The position numbers were made by a program, and so were the translations under genes. 58,774 bases of DNA from CAYSYY01 sp964576115 [NCBI: uncultured Gemmatimonadota bacterium] (GTDB taxonomy: Bacteria; Blakebacterota; Blakebacteria; Blakebacterales), in contig CAZNUA010000006.1 in the NCBI GenBank assembly GCA_964576115.1, positions 62,983-121,756 on the forward strand. The letters are read 5' to 3'. The notes under the pieces were generated by a model. The model had not been told where the DNA came from. It did no database searches and saw nothing but the letters and a program-made list of their open reading frames with translations. Of the stretch, positions 49,260 to 58,774 are shown in pieces. Position 1 is the first letter of the stretch, and each line of letters begins with the position of its first letter.

Positions 49260-50560
49260 TCTTTCGGCTCCTGCGTCGCGTTCTCGATGGCCAGCAGGTG
49301 TCCCAGTTTGTCCTTCTTGGTCTGCAGATAGCGGGCGTTGACCTCGTTCGGTTCGATCTGAATCGGAATTCGTTCGGTGACCGTCAGACCGTGACCCTCC
49401 AGGCCGACGATTTTGCGGGGATTGTTGGTCATCAGCCTGATCTGCCTGACGCCCAGATCGAAGAGGATCTGCGCCCCGACCCCGTAATCACGCAGATCGG
49501 CCTCGAACCCGAGTTCTTCGTTGGCCTCGACCGTATCCCGCCCCTGATCCTGTAGAGCGTAGGCCCTGATTTTGTTTGCCAGACCGATGCCGCGCCCCTC
49601 CTGACGCATGTAGAGCAGAACCCCTTTACCCTCGGATTCGATCATATCGAGGGCGGCTTCGAGCTGGTCGCCGCAATCACAACGCAGACTGTGCAGCAGG
49701 TCTCCGGTCAGACACTGGCTGTGAACCCGCGCCAGGACCGGTTCTGAGCCGCTGACATCACCCTTGACGATAGCCATGTGGTGGTGATCATCGACACGGC
49801 TGGCATAGAGATGGAGCCGGAAGTGTCCGAAGCGGGTCGGAAAATCGACTTCGGCCACCCGACTCACAAGCAGTTCCACCTGCCGCCGATAGGCAATGAG
49901 ATCCTGGATGGTTATCAGGCGCAGGCCGTGACTGTCCGCCATCCGGCGCAGTTCTGGCACCCGGGCCATGGTGCCGTCTTCGCTCATGATCTCGCAGAGC
50001 ACGCCGGCCGGCATCAAACCCGCCATGCGGGCCAGGTCCACGGTCGCTTCGGTATGACCGGCGCGGGTCAGAACCCCGCCCCTTTCAGCCCGCAGCGGAA
50101 AGATGTGACCCGGACGGCCCAGATCGGAGGGCCGGGTATCGTGATGGATGAGGACTTTGATCGTCTGAGCCCGATCGTGGGCGCTGATCCCGGTCGTGGT
50201 ACCTTCATGGGCGTCGACCGAAACCGTGAAAGCCGTTCCCAGCCGGGCGGTGTTCTCCTGCACCATTGGTTTCAGATCGAGAGCTTCGAGCCGGTCGGGC
50301 ATGAGCGGTACGCAGATCAAGCCGCGGCCGTGGGTGGCCATGAAGTTGACCGCTTCGGGGGTCACCCGCTCGGCGGCCATGATCAGATCGCCTTCGTTCT
50401 CGCGATCCTCGTCGTCCACCACGATGATCATCCGCCCGGCTCTGATATCGCTGATGGCGTCTTCGATGGAATCGAATCCAGGGCTCGGTCCGGTATAACC
50501 GGGTCGGGGGGAGTGGCCCTCACCGCCCGGTTGCTGTGGTGTTGCTGCCTCGGTTGTCAT
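49256..50560 (-). CDS. ribBA: 3,4-DHBP synthase / GTP cyclohydrolase II
   Basis: This is a 434-residue bifunctional enzyme. The first half (about 28-235) is dihydroxybutanone-phosphate synthase: [18 protein letters not shown] (47-64), [11 protein letters not shown], and [15 protein letters not shown]. The second half is GTP cyclohydrolase [22 protein letters not shown] with the three zinc cysteines, [20 protein letters not shown] and [13 protein letters not shown]. It supplies both starting units of riboflavin synthesis. A Pro/Gly-rich stretch (1-25) is not part of the fold. It lies 21 bp after ribE. Confidence 0.98.
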   Translation of the reverse strand: MTTEAATPQQPGGEGHSPRPGYTGPSPGFDSIEDAISDIRAGRMIIVVDDEDRENEGDLIMAAERVTPEAVNFMATHGRGLICVPLMPDRLEALDLKPMVQENTARLGTAFTVSVDAHEGTTTGISAHDRAQTIKVLIHHDTRPSDLGRPGHIFPLRAERGGVLTRAGHTEATVDLARMAGLMPAGVLCEIMSEDGTMARVPELRRMADSHGLRLITIQDLIAYRRQVELLVSRVAEVDFPTRFGHFRLHLYASRVDDHHHMAIVKGDVSGSEPVLARVHSQCLTGDLLHSLRCDCGDQLEAALDMIESEGKGVLLYMRQEGRGIGLANKIRAYALQDQGRDTVEANEELGFEADLRDYGVGAQILFDLGVRQIRLMTNNPRKIVGLEGHGLTVTERIPIQIEPNEVNARYLQTKKDKLGHLLAIENATQEPKE

Positions 50561-50581
50561 TGCTTTCCTCTCCCGGACTTC

Positions 50582-51241
50582 TCAGGCTTCTCTCCCGCCG
50601 GCCCCGGCAGCTTCGCGCAGGGCTTCGAGATAGGGTTCGATGAGTTCGGTCACGTACTTGGCGATCATGTCGGCTTCCAGGTTGACCCGACCTCCGACCG
50701 TCAGAGTTCCCAGGGTCGTCACCTCGAGGGTGTGCGGTATCAGGGCCACGCTGATGGCGTCGGGGGCGACATCGACGACAGTCAGACTGACTCCCGCGAT
50801 CGTGATCGAGCCCTTCGGCACAAGAAAACGTCTCAAACCGGGCGGGATCGAATACCAGTGTATCACTTCATCTTCGTCCGGCTGCCGGGCGTCGTACCCG
50901 TCGGGGGGGCCGGACAGACGCTCTCCGACACCGTCGACATGACCGGACACCAGATGCCCCCCCAGACCATCCTGCAGAGACAGGGCTGTTTCAAGGTTGA
51001 CGCCGTCCCGTTCCCGCAGATCCCCCAGGGTGGTCAGGCGCAGGGTTTCGGGGATGGCCTCGACGCTGAAGGATCGTCCATCGCACTCGATCACGGTCAG
51101 ACAGACCCCCGATGTCGAGACCGAATCGCCGACCTCGAGCCGGGAGGCGACGGCAGATTCGGAGATGGTGAAACGGACCGCCTGCGATCCCTCGACGATC
51201 TCCGTCACGGTTCCGACGGCTTCTACGATACCGCTGAACAT
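50582..51241 (-). CDS. ribE: Riboflavin synthase alpha subunit
   Basis: This 219-residue enzyme dismutates two lumazine molecules to riboflavin and 5-amino-6-ribitylamino-uracil. It consists of two lumazine-binding repeats. The first starts MFSGIVEAVGTVTEI and contains SVSTSGVCLTVIE. The junction has LGGHLVSGHVDGVGERL, and the second repeat has KGSITIAGVSLTVVDV and LIPHTLEVTTLG. The C-terminal trimerisation helix is present (YVTELIEPYLEALREAA). The start lies 19 bp inside the end of ribD, with GGAGAA six bases upstream. Confidence 0.97.
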   Translation of the reverse strand: MFSGIVEAVGTVTEIVEGSQAVRFTISESAVASRLEVGDSVSTSGVCLTVIECDGRSFSVEAIPETLRLTTLGDLRERDGVNLETALSLQDGLGGHLVSGHVDGVGERLSGPPDGYDARQPDEDEVIHWYSIPPGLRRFLVPKGSITIAGVSLTVVDVAPDAISVALIPHTLEVTTLGTLTVGGRVNLEADMIAKYVTELIEPYLEALREAAGAGGREA

Positions 51242-52404
51242 GGTTTCTCCTTCTCCTCCTGCGTTCCGGTGTCGATCTCGTCCTCAGCCGGCACGGCCCG
51301 CACCAGAAGGTCAATGCCGAGTTCTTCGGCGTGAATCGGACCAAGGCGCAACGGCGGGTCGAAGGCCGACTCTATCATCCCTCCCCCCTCCCCGATCACG
51401 GCGGGTGAAATGACGATCTCCCAGAAATCAATCAGGTCCCGGGCTGACCAGTCAGCCATGATCCGTCCCCCTCCTTCGAGGATGACGCCGTCGATTCCCG
51501 AAGCGTTGAGGGCCTCGAGTCCCGCCCGGGGGTCGGGCGTGCCCGTTCCGTTCGCCTGTACGCCAAAAACTCGGGCGCCCGCCTTCTGCAGCTCTTCGGC
51601 GGCGGGGCTGCGACTCATGTCTGTCGCGGTGACGATGACGATATCGCCCCCCGGTTCACCGAATATCCGGGCCGTCGGCGGGGTGCGCAGACGACCGTCC
51701 ACAATCACCCGCTGCGGTTGTCTCTCGTACAGGCTGTCGTCGGTCCGGCGGGCCGACAGGCGGGGATCGTCGCTGAGCATCGTACCGCTGCCCACCACCA
51801 CCGCATTGACCTCCGAGCGCCTCCGGCCGACCCAGGCCAACGCCTCGCGGCCCGACACGGCCAGGGGTGTACGCCCCGGCCCCATGGTGCGTCCGTCGAG
51901 AGTTCGGGCGGTCTTGGCGATCACCAGCGGCCGTCTCTGCGACGCGGCCAGAACGTGACGCCGGTTCATCGTCAGAGCGTCCTCACAAGCGATTCCGACC
52001 TCGACCTCGAGGCCGGCGAACATCAAGCGGTCGATGCCCTTCCCGCAGACGCGGTGGTTGGGATCTTCTGAGGCGATAACCACCCGCTGCACTCCGGCGT
52101 CGATGATGGCCTCGGTACAGGGAGGAGTACGACCGTGGTGATTGCACGGTTCGAGGGTGACGTACATGGTCGCATGCCGGGCTCTCCACGCGGCCGCCTC
52201 GAGCGCGACGACCTCGGCATGGGCAGCTCCCGGGCGGAGATGGTACCCCTCGCCGACAATCTCATCGCCGGCCACCACCACGGCCCCGACGGCAGGATTG
52301 GGTGGAGTGGTCCAGTAGCCTCGCCGGGCGAGCTCGAGGGCCCGCCGCATATATCGGAGATCGCGCTCCGGATCCATTCCTGCCGAAGAGCTTCTGGAAT
52401 CCAT
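51223..52404 (-). CDS. ribD: Riboflavin biosynthesis deaminase/reductase
   Basis: This is a 393-residue bifunctional enzyme. The deaminase domain has TPPNPAVGAVVV, GAAHAEVVALE (His62-Ala-Glu64) and TLEPCNHHGRTPPC (zinc Cys87 and Cys96). The reductase domain has VIAKTARTLDGRTMGPG, VVGSGTMLSDDPRLSAR, and EGGGRIMADW. It performs steps two and three of riboflavin synthesis. The start is unsettled: GTG 52428, ATG 52404 and ATG 52377 are all in frame, none with a well-spaced ribosome site. I report 52404. The leader is too short for an FMN riboswitch. Confidence 0.95.
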   Translation of the reverse strand: MDSRSSSAGMDPERDLRYMRRALELARRGYWTTPPNPAVGAVVVAGDEIVGEGYHLRPGAAHAEVVALEAAAWRARHATMYVTLEPCNHHGRTPPCTEAIIDAGVQRVVIASEDPNHRVCGKGIDRLMFAGLEVEVGIACEDALTMNRRHVLAASQRRPLVIAKTARTLDGRTMGPGRTPLAVSGREALAWVGRRRSEVNAVVVGSGTMLSDDPRLSARRTDDSLYERQPQRVIVDGRLRTPPTARIFGEPGGDIVIVTATDMSRSPAAEELQKAGARVFGVQANGTGTPDPRAGLEALNASGIDGVILEGGGRIMADWSARDLIDFWEIVISPAVIGEGGGMIESAFDPPLRLGPIHAEELGIDLLVRAVPAEDEIDTGTQEEKEKPCSAVS

Positions 52405-52479
52405 AGTTAAGAAAGATGTGCAATTCACCCGGTTGTTACAAGCGGCATGACCGACGCCCGAATACCGGACCCGGCCTCC

Positions 52480-53709
52480 TTACTCGTAGCGCAGAGCCTC
52501 GACCGGATCGAGACGGGCCGCCTTGGCCGCCGGATAGATACCGAAGCCGACTCCTATGCCTCCGCAGATGACCAGGGCCAGGATCAGCATTCCGAGCGGC
52601 ACGGACGAAGGCAGTGGCGTTACCGCCCCCACGACGACACCGATCAGCACGCCCAGAGCTGCGCCGATTATCCCGCCGATACCGCTCAGGGCAACCGCTT
52701 CGGTCAGGAACTGAAAAACGATATCGCCTCGCCGGGCGCCGACCGCCATGCGGATACCGATTTCGCGGGTTCGTTCGGTAACCGAGACGAGCATGATATT
52801 CATGATCCCGATTCCCCCCACCAGCAGGCTGATACTGGCGATCCCTACCATCACCAGGCTGATTCCCAGAATCAGGGAACCCATCATGTCGCGGATCGAA
52901 TCCGACGTCATGATTTCGAAGTCGTTCGGCCGGCCCGGCAGGACACCGCGTTCGCGGCGCAGGACCGATACCGTTTCATCGATCGCCTGGGGCTGGCGTC
53001 CTTCGCGGGCCTTGATGGTGAAAGCCAGCTCGCTCCGCCGCCCCCAGTATTTACGGAAGGTCGTGACCGGAATGAGCACCATGTTGTCCTGGCTGAAACC
53101 GAGAAACTCGCCCTGCTTCTCCAGCGTGCCGATGACCAGGAAACGGTGCCCGTCGATGCGGATTTCCCGTCCCAGGGGATCGATCCGGGTAAAAAACTGC
53201 TCGACCAGATCCTGCCCCAGGATCACGACATTGCGGCGCTGCTGCACGTCGATCCGACTCAGGTAGCGGCCGGTTTCGAGATCGAGACCCTGCAATCGGG
53301 GCAGGTATTCATCCCCCCCCTGCAGCAGCACGTTGGGATTGGTTTTCTCCCCCCGGTAACGCAGTTCGGCTCCGAAACGGGTGGAATATGCCGAGATCAC
53401 CTCCACCGACGGCGCATCGCGCTCTATCGCAGCCTGCAGATCCAGGGTGAGGTCCTCCCAGTCGGGTACATTCGAGTGACCGCCGATCTGCACCTCGACG
53501 CTGGGACGGGCCTGGACGTGGAAGGTCTCGGTTCCCAGATCGCTCAGCTCGGCGGTTACATACCGGTCAAGCCCTTCGATCATGCTGCTCATTCCCACCA
53601 CCGCCAGAACCCCGATAATGATCCCGAGACTGGTCAGCAGAGTTCGCAGCGGGCTGGCCAGCAGCGAGGTGAAGGCGATCCGTCCCGTTTCCCTGATCTC
53701 GACCGGCAT
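52480..53709 (-). CDS. MacB-type ABC exporter permease (second of a pair)
   Basis: This 409-residue permease has no ATPase domain. An N-terminal helix (about 18-40, with [20 protein letters not shown]) is followed by a large periplasmic MacB_PCD-type domain (about 45-270). Three C-terminal helices hold the FtsX-like core [20 protein letters not shown] and end [17 protein letters not shown]. MacB-type proteins do not form a channel; they use ATP to drive periplasmic movement with MacA and TolC. The ATG at 53709 is preceded by a G-run; the open frame to 53913 overlaps the first permease and is rejected. It begins 10 bp after its paralogue. Confidence 0.93.
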   Translation of the reverse strand: MPVEIRETGRIAFTSLLASPLRTLLTSLGIIIGVLAVVGMSSMIEGLDRYVTAELSDLGTETFHVQARPSVEVQIGGHSNVPDWEDLTLDLQAAIERDAPSVEVISAYSTRFGAELRYRGEKTNPNVLLQGGDEYLPRLQGLDLETGRYLSRIDVQQRRNVVILGQDLVEQFFTRIDPLGREIRIDGHRFLVIGTLEKQGEFLGFSQDNMVLIPVTTFRKYWGRRSELAFTIKAREGRQPQAIDETVSVLRRERGVLPGRPNDFEIMTSDSIRDMMGSLILGISLVMVGIASISLLVGGIGIMNIMLVSVTERTREIGIRMAVGARRGDIVFQFLTEAVALSGIGGIIGAALGVLIGVVVGAVTPLPSSVPLGMLILALVICGGIGVGFGIYPAAKAARLDPVEALRYE

Positions 53710-53719
53710 CGTTCCCCCC

Positions 53720-54955
53720 CTACTCGTACCGCAGGGCCTCGATCGGATCGAGGCCGGCCGCTTTGGCCGCCGGGTAGATGCCGAAAAAGAGACCCACCGA
53801 GGCACTGAAGGCCAATCCCAGCACCACTGCCCAGATCGGGGCCGCAGCAGGCAGCGAGCTGAGGTGGGAGACGGCGAAAGCGGTAAAGAGACCCAGTCCC
53901 ATTCCGATGACACCGCCCACCCCGCTGACCACCACGCTCTCGACCATGAACTGGTACATGATATCCCGCCGCCGGGCGCCGACGCTCTTGCGGATGCCGA
54001 TCTCCCGGGTTCGTTCGGTGACCGAAACGAGCATGATGTTCATGATGCCGATCCCGCCCACCAGCAGGCTGAGACTGGCCACTCCAATCAGGACCGCGAA
54101 CAGAGCTGCAGTCAGACTGCGGAACAGGTCGACCAGCATCTCCTGGCGGTTGATCGCAAAGTCGTTTTCCTCATCGGGCGCCAGAGACCGAACGCGTCGC
54201 ATGACACCGGTGATCTCGTCTTCCACCAGGGGAATCGCCTCGGCCGAGGGGGCCAGTATCTCGATTCCCATCGAGCGTCGCGATCCGAAGAGTTTGAGAA
54301 CGGTCGGCATCGGCACCACACAGCGGGTATCCCGGTCCATCCCCATGAAACTTCCCTCTTCGGGCAGGACTCCGATCACGGTGAACGCGTGCCGCCCCAC
54401 CCGGACGCGCTTGCCGAGCGGATCGCGCTCGTTGAAGAGATCCTGCCAGACCCCGTAGCCCAGAACGATGACCTGCTTGCGGTCGCGGGCTTCGATCTCG
54501 GTGAAGAAGCGGCCGCGGGTCGGATCGAGTCCGTGCACCAGCCTCCCCTCGGGGGTCAGACCCTGGATCTCGACACCCGTGGCCGTGCGCTCGGACCATT
54601 TCACGGTCGTGGTGGCACCGGCCGAGATTGTAGACGCGGCGGGTAGTTCGAGCCCGGCGACGAGTTCCTCCGCCTGCCGCAGGGTGATGTTCTTGCGGTT
54701 CCGGTACCGCCAGAAATCCCCCATGCTGACCCAGGAAAACTTGTTCACGTACAGCACGTTGGTTCCCAGCGAGGCGACTTCGCGTTCGAAGGTGCGGGTG
54801 AGCCCCTGAATGAGACTCATGATGGCGATCACGGCGGTGACCCCGACCACGATACCAAGGGTGGTCAGTACGGTCCGCAGCGGGCTTGCGCGCAGGGCCC
54901 GCAGGGCGACCAGAACACCCTCATGCAGCTCTATGAAGATTCGGGATGCTCTCAC
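53720..54955 (-). CDS. MacB-type ABC exporter permease (first of a pair)
   Basis: This 411-residue paralogue of the next gene has the same layout: N-terminal helix with [20 protein letters not shown], a periplasmic domain (about 50-275), and three C-terminal helices with [20 protein letters not shown] and the end [17 protein letters not shown]. The periplasmic domains of the two permeases differ clearly, so they may form a heterodimer with distinct contacts. The start is GTG 54955 with GAGAGG six bases upstream. It lies 75 bp after the ATPase gene. Confidence 0.93.
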   Translation of the reverse strand: MRASRIFIELHEGVLVALRALRASPLRTVLTTLGIVVGVTAVIAIMSLIQGLTRTFEREVASLGTNVLYVNKFSWVSMGDFWRYRNRKNITLRQAEELVAGLELPAASTISAGATTTVKWSERTATGVEIQGLTPEGRLVHGLDPTRGRFFTEIEARDRKQVIVLGYGVWQDLFNERDPLGKRVRVGRHAFTVIGVLPEEGSFMGMDRDTRCVVPMPTVLKLFGSRRSMGIEILAPSAEAIPLVEDEITGVMRRVRSLAPDEENDFAINRQEMLVDLFRSLTAALFAVLIGVASLSLLVGGIGIMNIMLVSVTERTREIGIRKSVGARRRDIMYQFMVESVVVSGVGGVIGMGLGLFTAFAVSHLSSLPAAAPIWAVVLGLAFSASVGLFFGIYPAAKAAGLDPIEALRYE

Positions 54956-55030
54956 GCGATCCCTCTCAACCTCACCGTCGTCTCTCGACCGGCAGGGTTG
55001 CCCGGCAACCGGTCTCGAGCAGAGATGCGA

Positions 55031-55771
<741 letters not shown>

Positions 55772-55811
55772 GTTCTTCCCCGTCTTCCTCGAACGGTGTG
55801 CGGGAGCGCTT

Positions 55812-57089
55812 TTACGGGCGTCCGACACCTGCGTCCTGTACGTCCTCCACCAGTGATTCTGTAACCTTTACCCTCTCGCCGTCATTCAACGTACGGCTTA
55901 AAAGCCGGAAGGGTCCGGTGACGACCTCTTCTCCTTCCTCGATCCCATCGAGGATCTCGATCGAAGTCGTGCCCGAAATCCCCGTCACGACCCGGCGCAA
56001 CTCGGCGGTCTGGTCTTGAGTCACGACGAAGACGACCTCCACCCATTCCTCTTCTTCCCCGCTTTCACGCCGGGCCTGCGGCACTGCCTCTTCCTGTCTG
56101 TCAGACACCGCCAGATCCTCGGACCGTCTGGCGGTCAACGCCTGCATCGGAATATAAAGCGTATTCGGCCGCGTCTCGGTGATGATGTCCACGGCCGCCG
56201 ACATACCCCGCCGCAGCCGGACATCGATTTCGAGCAACTCGACCGTCACGGCGAAATTGGTCACCTCCATCTGCGTGCCCGCTCCGATCGTGGTGCCGGC
56301 ATTGGCGATTTCGGTTACCCGCCCGGCGAGCAGCGTGTCGGGCAGGGCATCGACTTCGACTTCGGCCCGCTGGCCGATACTGACCGCGACCACATCGGTC
56401 TCATCGACGTCCACCTGTACTTCCATACGGGAGAGATCCGAAATCGCCATGAGCTGGGTTCCCATCGTCATCTGGGTTCCCAGCACCATCTCCCCCTCCT
56501 CGACCGCCAGGGCCGTGACCGTCCCGGCCATCGGCGCCCGAATGGTCGTCCGGTTCAGATCCTCGAGAGCCTGTTCGAGCGAAGCCTCGGCACTGCCCAC
56601 CTGGGCCAGGGCGGCTTCATAGCGAGCCTGCGAAGCGGTGAATGCGTTCTCGGCATCGCGCAAGTCCTGGGCCGCACCGACTTCGCGTTGTGCCATCGCC
56701 CGGGCGATGTCGAGAGCGTCTTCGGTCTGCCGCATGGTTGCTTGTGAGGCCTGGGCGTTGGCCCGCTGCGTGTTCAGAGCCGCCCGGGCTCCTTCGACCC
56801 GGGCTTCATACAGAGTCCGGTCGAGTTCGATCAGGACCTGGTTGCGTTCGACCCGATCGCCCTCTTCGACCAGGATCCGTTCGATCCGGGCGCTGACCAG
56901 ACTGGAGATCTTCACTTCGGTCACGGGAAAGATCCGTCCCGACGCCGAAACCCGGCTGATGACCGTTCCCCGGGCGACGGTGTCGACGGTGACTTCCACA
57001 CCTCCCGCACCCCCGCCGATCAGGTTCCCGACGATTATCAGTACCACCAGGATCACAACGATCGTGATGATGATTGTCTTCTTCTTCAC
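55812..57089 (-). CDS. MacA/HlyD-family periplasmic adaptor
   Basis: This is a 425-residue membrane fusion protein. One N-terminal helix ([19 protein letters not shown]) anchors it. A lipoyl-like half-motif ([20 protein letters not shown]) and [17 protein letters not shown] follow, then an alpha-hairpin (about 95-190) with [20 protein letters not shown], the second lipoyl half with [20 protein letters not shown], and beta-barrel and membrane-proximal domains. It bridges MacB-type permeases and TolC. The start is GTG at 57089. It sits 30 bp after the TolC-like gene. Confidence 0.94.
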   Translation of the reverse strand: MKKKTIIITIVVILVVLIIVGNLIGGGAGGVEVTVDTVARGTVISRVSASGRIFPVTEVKISSLVSARIERILVEEGDRVERNQVLIELDRTLYEARVEGARAALNTQRANAQASQATMRQTEDALDIARAMAQREVGAAQDLRDAENAFTASQARYEAALAQVGSAEASLEQALEDLNRTTIRAPMAGTVTALAVEEGEMVLGTQMTMGTQLMAISDLSRMEVQVDVDETDVVAVSIGQRAEVEVDALPDTLLAGRVTEIANAGTTIGAGTQMEVTNFAVTVELLEIDVRLRRGMSAAVDIITETRPNTLYIPMQALTARRSEDLAVSDRQEEAVPQARRESGEEEEWVEVVFVVTQDQTAELRRVVTGISGTTSIEILDGIEEGEEVVTGPFRLLSRTLNDGERVKVTESLVEDVQDAGVGRP

Positions 57090-57119
57090 GTTTTCGTCCG
57101 TTCTCAGGTTTCAGGCGGA

Positions 57120-58472
57120 TCAGCGCTCGAGCCGCCCCATAGCGAAATCGAGCGCCGCCCGGGCGATCTTCAGCGAAAAGAGCGCCTGCACGCTCCCGTA
57201 ACTGGCATTGATCAGGTCGAGCTGGCTGGCGTTGAGTTCGAGCAGGGTGCCGGCACCAAGATTGAGACGCTCTTCGGCCAGACGAACGGCCTCCCCGGCC
57301 AGCTCCACCGCCCGTTGCGCACTGGCCAGCACCTGCTCGGCTTCACGCAGATCGAGCACGGCTCGATGGACATCCCGGCTGACCTGCAGCTCAACCGCCT
57401 CCCGGTCGCGCCGGGCTCCCTGAAGATTGATTTCAGCCTGCTCGATTCCGTACCGGGTGCGCAGACCGTCGAATACCGGAAGGTAGAAACTGACCCCGAC
57501 GCTCCAGGTGTAATCGCGGGTAAAGGCATCGGAGATATCGCGGTAGCTGGTACCCCGCCAGGAATAATTCCCCGAGGCGTTCATGGTCGGCCACCGCGAA
57601 GCCTTCGTGGCCTCGAGACCGGCCTGGGCCGAGGCCACCCCCAGAGCGGCCTGGTGCAGGCCGGGATGTGCCTGGCCAGCGAGGGTAAGGGCGTTGTCCA
57701 ACCTCACCGCCTCGGGGGTATAGGCCAGATCGTCCACCACCTCGACCGGCCGGGTCGGCTCTCGCCCGATCAGATAGTTCAGTTCGGCCCGACCGGTCGC
57801 CACGCCGTTTTCGGCTGTAATCAGGCGCTGTTCGGCGGAGGCTACCGCGCTCTCCTGCCGCAGGACGTCCACGCGTGCAATCCGGCCGAGTTCGAACAGC
57901 GTCTGTACCTGGTCGAGTAACCCCTGATTATACTCCAGGTCGCTCCGGGCCACCTCGAGATTGCGTTCGGACCGCAGCAGTTCGTAATAGGCCTGATGAA
58001 CCAGCAGGACAACCTGCTGTCGTTCGAGCCGGGCAGCGGACAGAGCGTTCTCTTCGGCGGCTCGGGCCTGGGTATAGCGGGCTGTGACAGCCCGGTCGAA
58101 CAGGCGCTGGGAGACACTCATACCGGAGTAATAGCTCATACTGGTCAGAGCTGTGGCGCTGCCTTCCACGATCTGATTAGTGGCCGGATTCAACGATCGT
58201 TGAGGCGAGACGGTGGTGTAGCGCGAAAACGCCCCGGTCAGCGACACCGATGGCAGCAGGGCCGATCCGGCTTCCCGTCGCTGGATCACGCTGCCGGCAT
58301 AGGTGCGCTCGGCTCGATCCACGGTCGGGTAGTACGCGAGCGCCTCTTCGATGCAGGCTTCGAGATTCATCGCCTGCTGGGCCAGCACTGCCGGTGCCGC
58401 CGCGGACGTCAGTACGGCAACCGCTCCGATCAGCGCCGTCAGGAGCCGGATCGTGGGAATGAATGCTCTCAT
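57120..58472 (-). CDS. TolC-family outer-membrane efflux protein
   Basis: This 450-residue protein has a signal peptide (about 1-31, ending VLAQ) and the twofold helical repeat of TolC: MNLEACIEEALAYYPTVDRA opens the first half and VRLDNALTLAGQAHPGLHQA the second. Long helices such as RYTQARAAEENALSAARLER and RDREAVELQVSRDVHRAVLD, and strands with GMSVSQRLF and GVSFYLPVFDGLRTRYG, complete the barrel and tunnel. It forms the exit duct for the ABC exporter encoded by the next four genes. AAGGAAG lies just before the ATG. Confidence 0.95.
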   Translation of the reverse strand: MRAFIPTIRLLTALIGAVAVLTSAAAPAVLAQQAMNLEACIEEALAYYPTVDRAERTYAGSVIQRREAGSALLPSVSLTGAFSRYTTVSPQRSLNPATNQIVEGSATALTSMSYYSGMSVSQRLFDRAVTARYTQARAAEENALSAARLERQQVVLLVHQAYYELLRSERNLEVARSDLEYNQGLLDQVQTLFELGRIARVDVLRQESAVASAEQRLITAENGVATGRAELNYLIGREPTRPVEVVDDLAYTPEAVRLDNALTLAGQAHPGLHQAALGVASAQAGLEATKASRWPTMNASGNYSWRGTSYRDISDAFTRDYTWSVGVSFYLPVFDGLRTRYGIEQAEINLQGARRDREAVELQVSRDVHRAVLDLREAEQVLASAQRAVELAGEAVRLAEERLNLGAGTLLELNASQLDLINASYGSVQALFSLKIARAALDFAMGRLER

Positions 58473-58585
58473 ATCTTCCTTTCTCCCGTTTCTTTCTTTC
58501 TCCCCCTACCCTCCGGCGCTCCCGAACGCGTTCGCGCGAGAGCCTGTTTCCGCTCGGTCACCCGTCGCCTCAGCACGGCATGAGA

Positions 58586-58774
58586 TCAGGAGGGCATGAT
58601 ATTCGCGAAGAGCGCTGCCAATCCGGCGCTCACCCCGATGGCGAGCAGATAGAAGGTCACCACCAGAGCCGCCACCTTGCCCCGTGCAAAGCGGTACGCG
58701 GCCGCCAGACCGATGACGAGCAGAGCCAGCATCCAGAGGCTGAAGATGTCTGTTGCGCCCAGGATCACACCGAG
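58586..58774 (-). CDS. C-terminal part of a YIP1-like membrane protein, cut by window edge
   Basis: The frame is open from the right window edge to a TGA at 58586 and gives 62 residues of the C-terminus. It has two hydrophobic helices: TDIFSLWMLALLVIGLAAAY and VAALVVTFYLLAIGVSAGLA. The sequence DIFSLWMLALLVIGLAAAYR is typical of the last helices of bacterial YIP1-family proteins, which are common near ABC exporters in FCB and Gemmatimonadota genomes. The true start lies outside the window. It is 113 bp upstream of the TolC-like gene. Confidence 0.6.
   Translation of the reverse strand, partial: LGVILGATDIFSLWMLALLVIGLAAAYRFARGKVAALVVTFYLLAIGVSAGLAALFANIMPS

Noticed and set aside
49778-51334. 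A 518-codon open frame on the plus strand
   Set aside because: It crosses the ribBA, ribE and ribD genes in antisense and shows no family signature.
52405-52479. FMN riboswitch before ribD
   Set aside because: Only about 75 bases separate the permease stop from ribD, too short for the aptamer, and no RFN-type conserved blocks are visible.

Overview
The window is about 59 kb of GC-rich bacterial chromosome with no rRNA, CRISPR array, transposase or phage gene. It carries 52 protein genes that I can support, two of them cut by the window edges, plus two tRNAs. Base use looks uniform apart from one AT-rich patch near 42.8 kb. Several traits point to the FCB side of the bacterial tree, for example Krumholzibacteriota, Eisenbacteria, Latescibacterota or Zixibacteria. 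They include secreted proteins ending in a PNPFN...RMLVDG...YLYRLEV...RKMLL sorting-type domain, a DUF4296-like lipoprotein, MacAB-TolC/YIP1 neighbourhoods, a bacterial serpin and many lipoproteins. The phylum is an inference; no marker in the window settles it.

Region 1 (1-18 kb) is an extracellular and catabolic block. A minus-strand run of seven genes links two large secreted metalloproteases to a TPR lipoprotein, urocanate hydratase, imidazolonepropionase, a PHP-domain lipoprotein and a propeller protein that leaves the window. One protease is a peptidase/propeller/outer-membrane-barrel fusion; the other is M30-like with a sorting domain. Next come a DUF4296-like lipoprotein, a GH99-like lipoprotein that has lost both catalytic glutamates, a 46-residue membrane ORF, tRNA-Ala, a lipoprotein serpin and a ten-fold BNR-repeat protein with a sorting domain.

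Region 2 (18-38.4 kb) holds housekeeping genes. A lone plus-strand glutaryl-CoA dehydrogenase is followed by a long minus-strand series. Read in the direction of transcription, the series is tRNA-Val, thrS, infC, rpmI, rplT, hairpin, pheS, pheT, coiled-coil protein, zapA, ymdB-type phosphodiesterase, folD, xseA, xseB, ispA, dxs, nadK, TPR protein, small membrane protein, fadD and a secreted Xaa-Pro aminopeptidase. Many junctions are 4-bp ATGA overlaps or 0-3 bp gaps, which indicates translational coupling. dxs and ispA show MEP-pathway isoprenoid synthesis.

Region 3 (38.4-44.5 kb) is mixed: a two-domain polyprenol/phytol kinase-like fusion (VTE5-like plus DUF92/VTE6-like), mazG, a PlsC acyltransferase, a PPC/DUF296 protein, an unusual palindromic intergenic element, a CarD-family regulator, a family 9 glycosyltransferase and an apparent half-glycosyltransferase.

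Region 4 (44.5-58.8 kb) contains secA, a calcineurin-like phosphodiesterase, nusB and a full riboflavin set (ribD, ribE, ribBA, ribH) in one direction. Upstream lies a tripartite exporter (TolC-like, MacA-like, LolD/MacB-type ATPase and two MacB-type permeases) and, at the right edge, the end of a YIP1-like membrane protein.

The most interesting points are the barrel-anchored protease fusion and its link to hut genes, the catalytically dead GH99-like lipoprotein, the fused isoprenol double kinase, the palindromic element between the PPC and CarD genes, and the half-glycosyltransferase. I found no complete, clearly novel multi-gene system. No intergenic stretch exceeds 300 bases.
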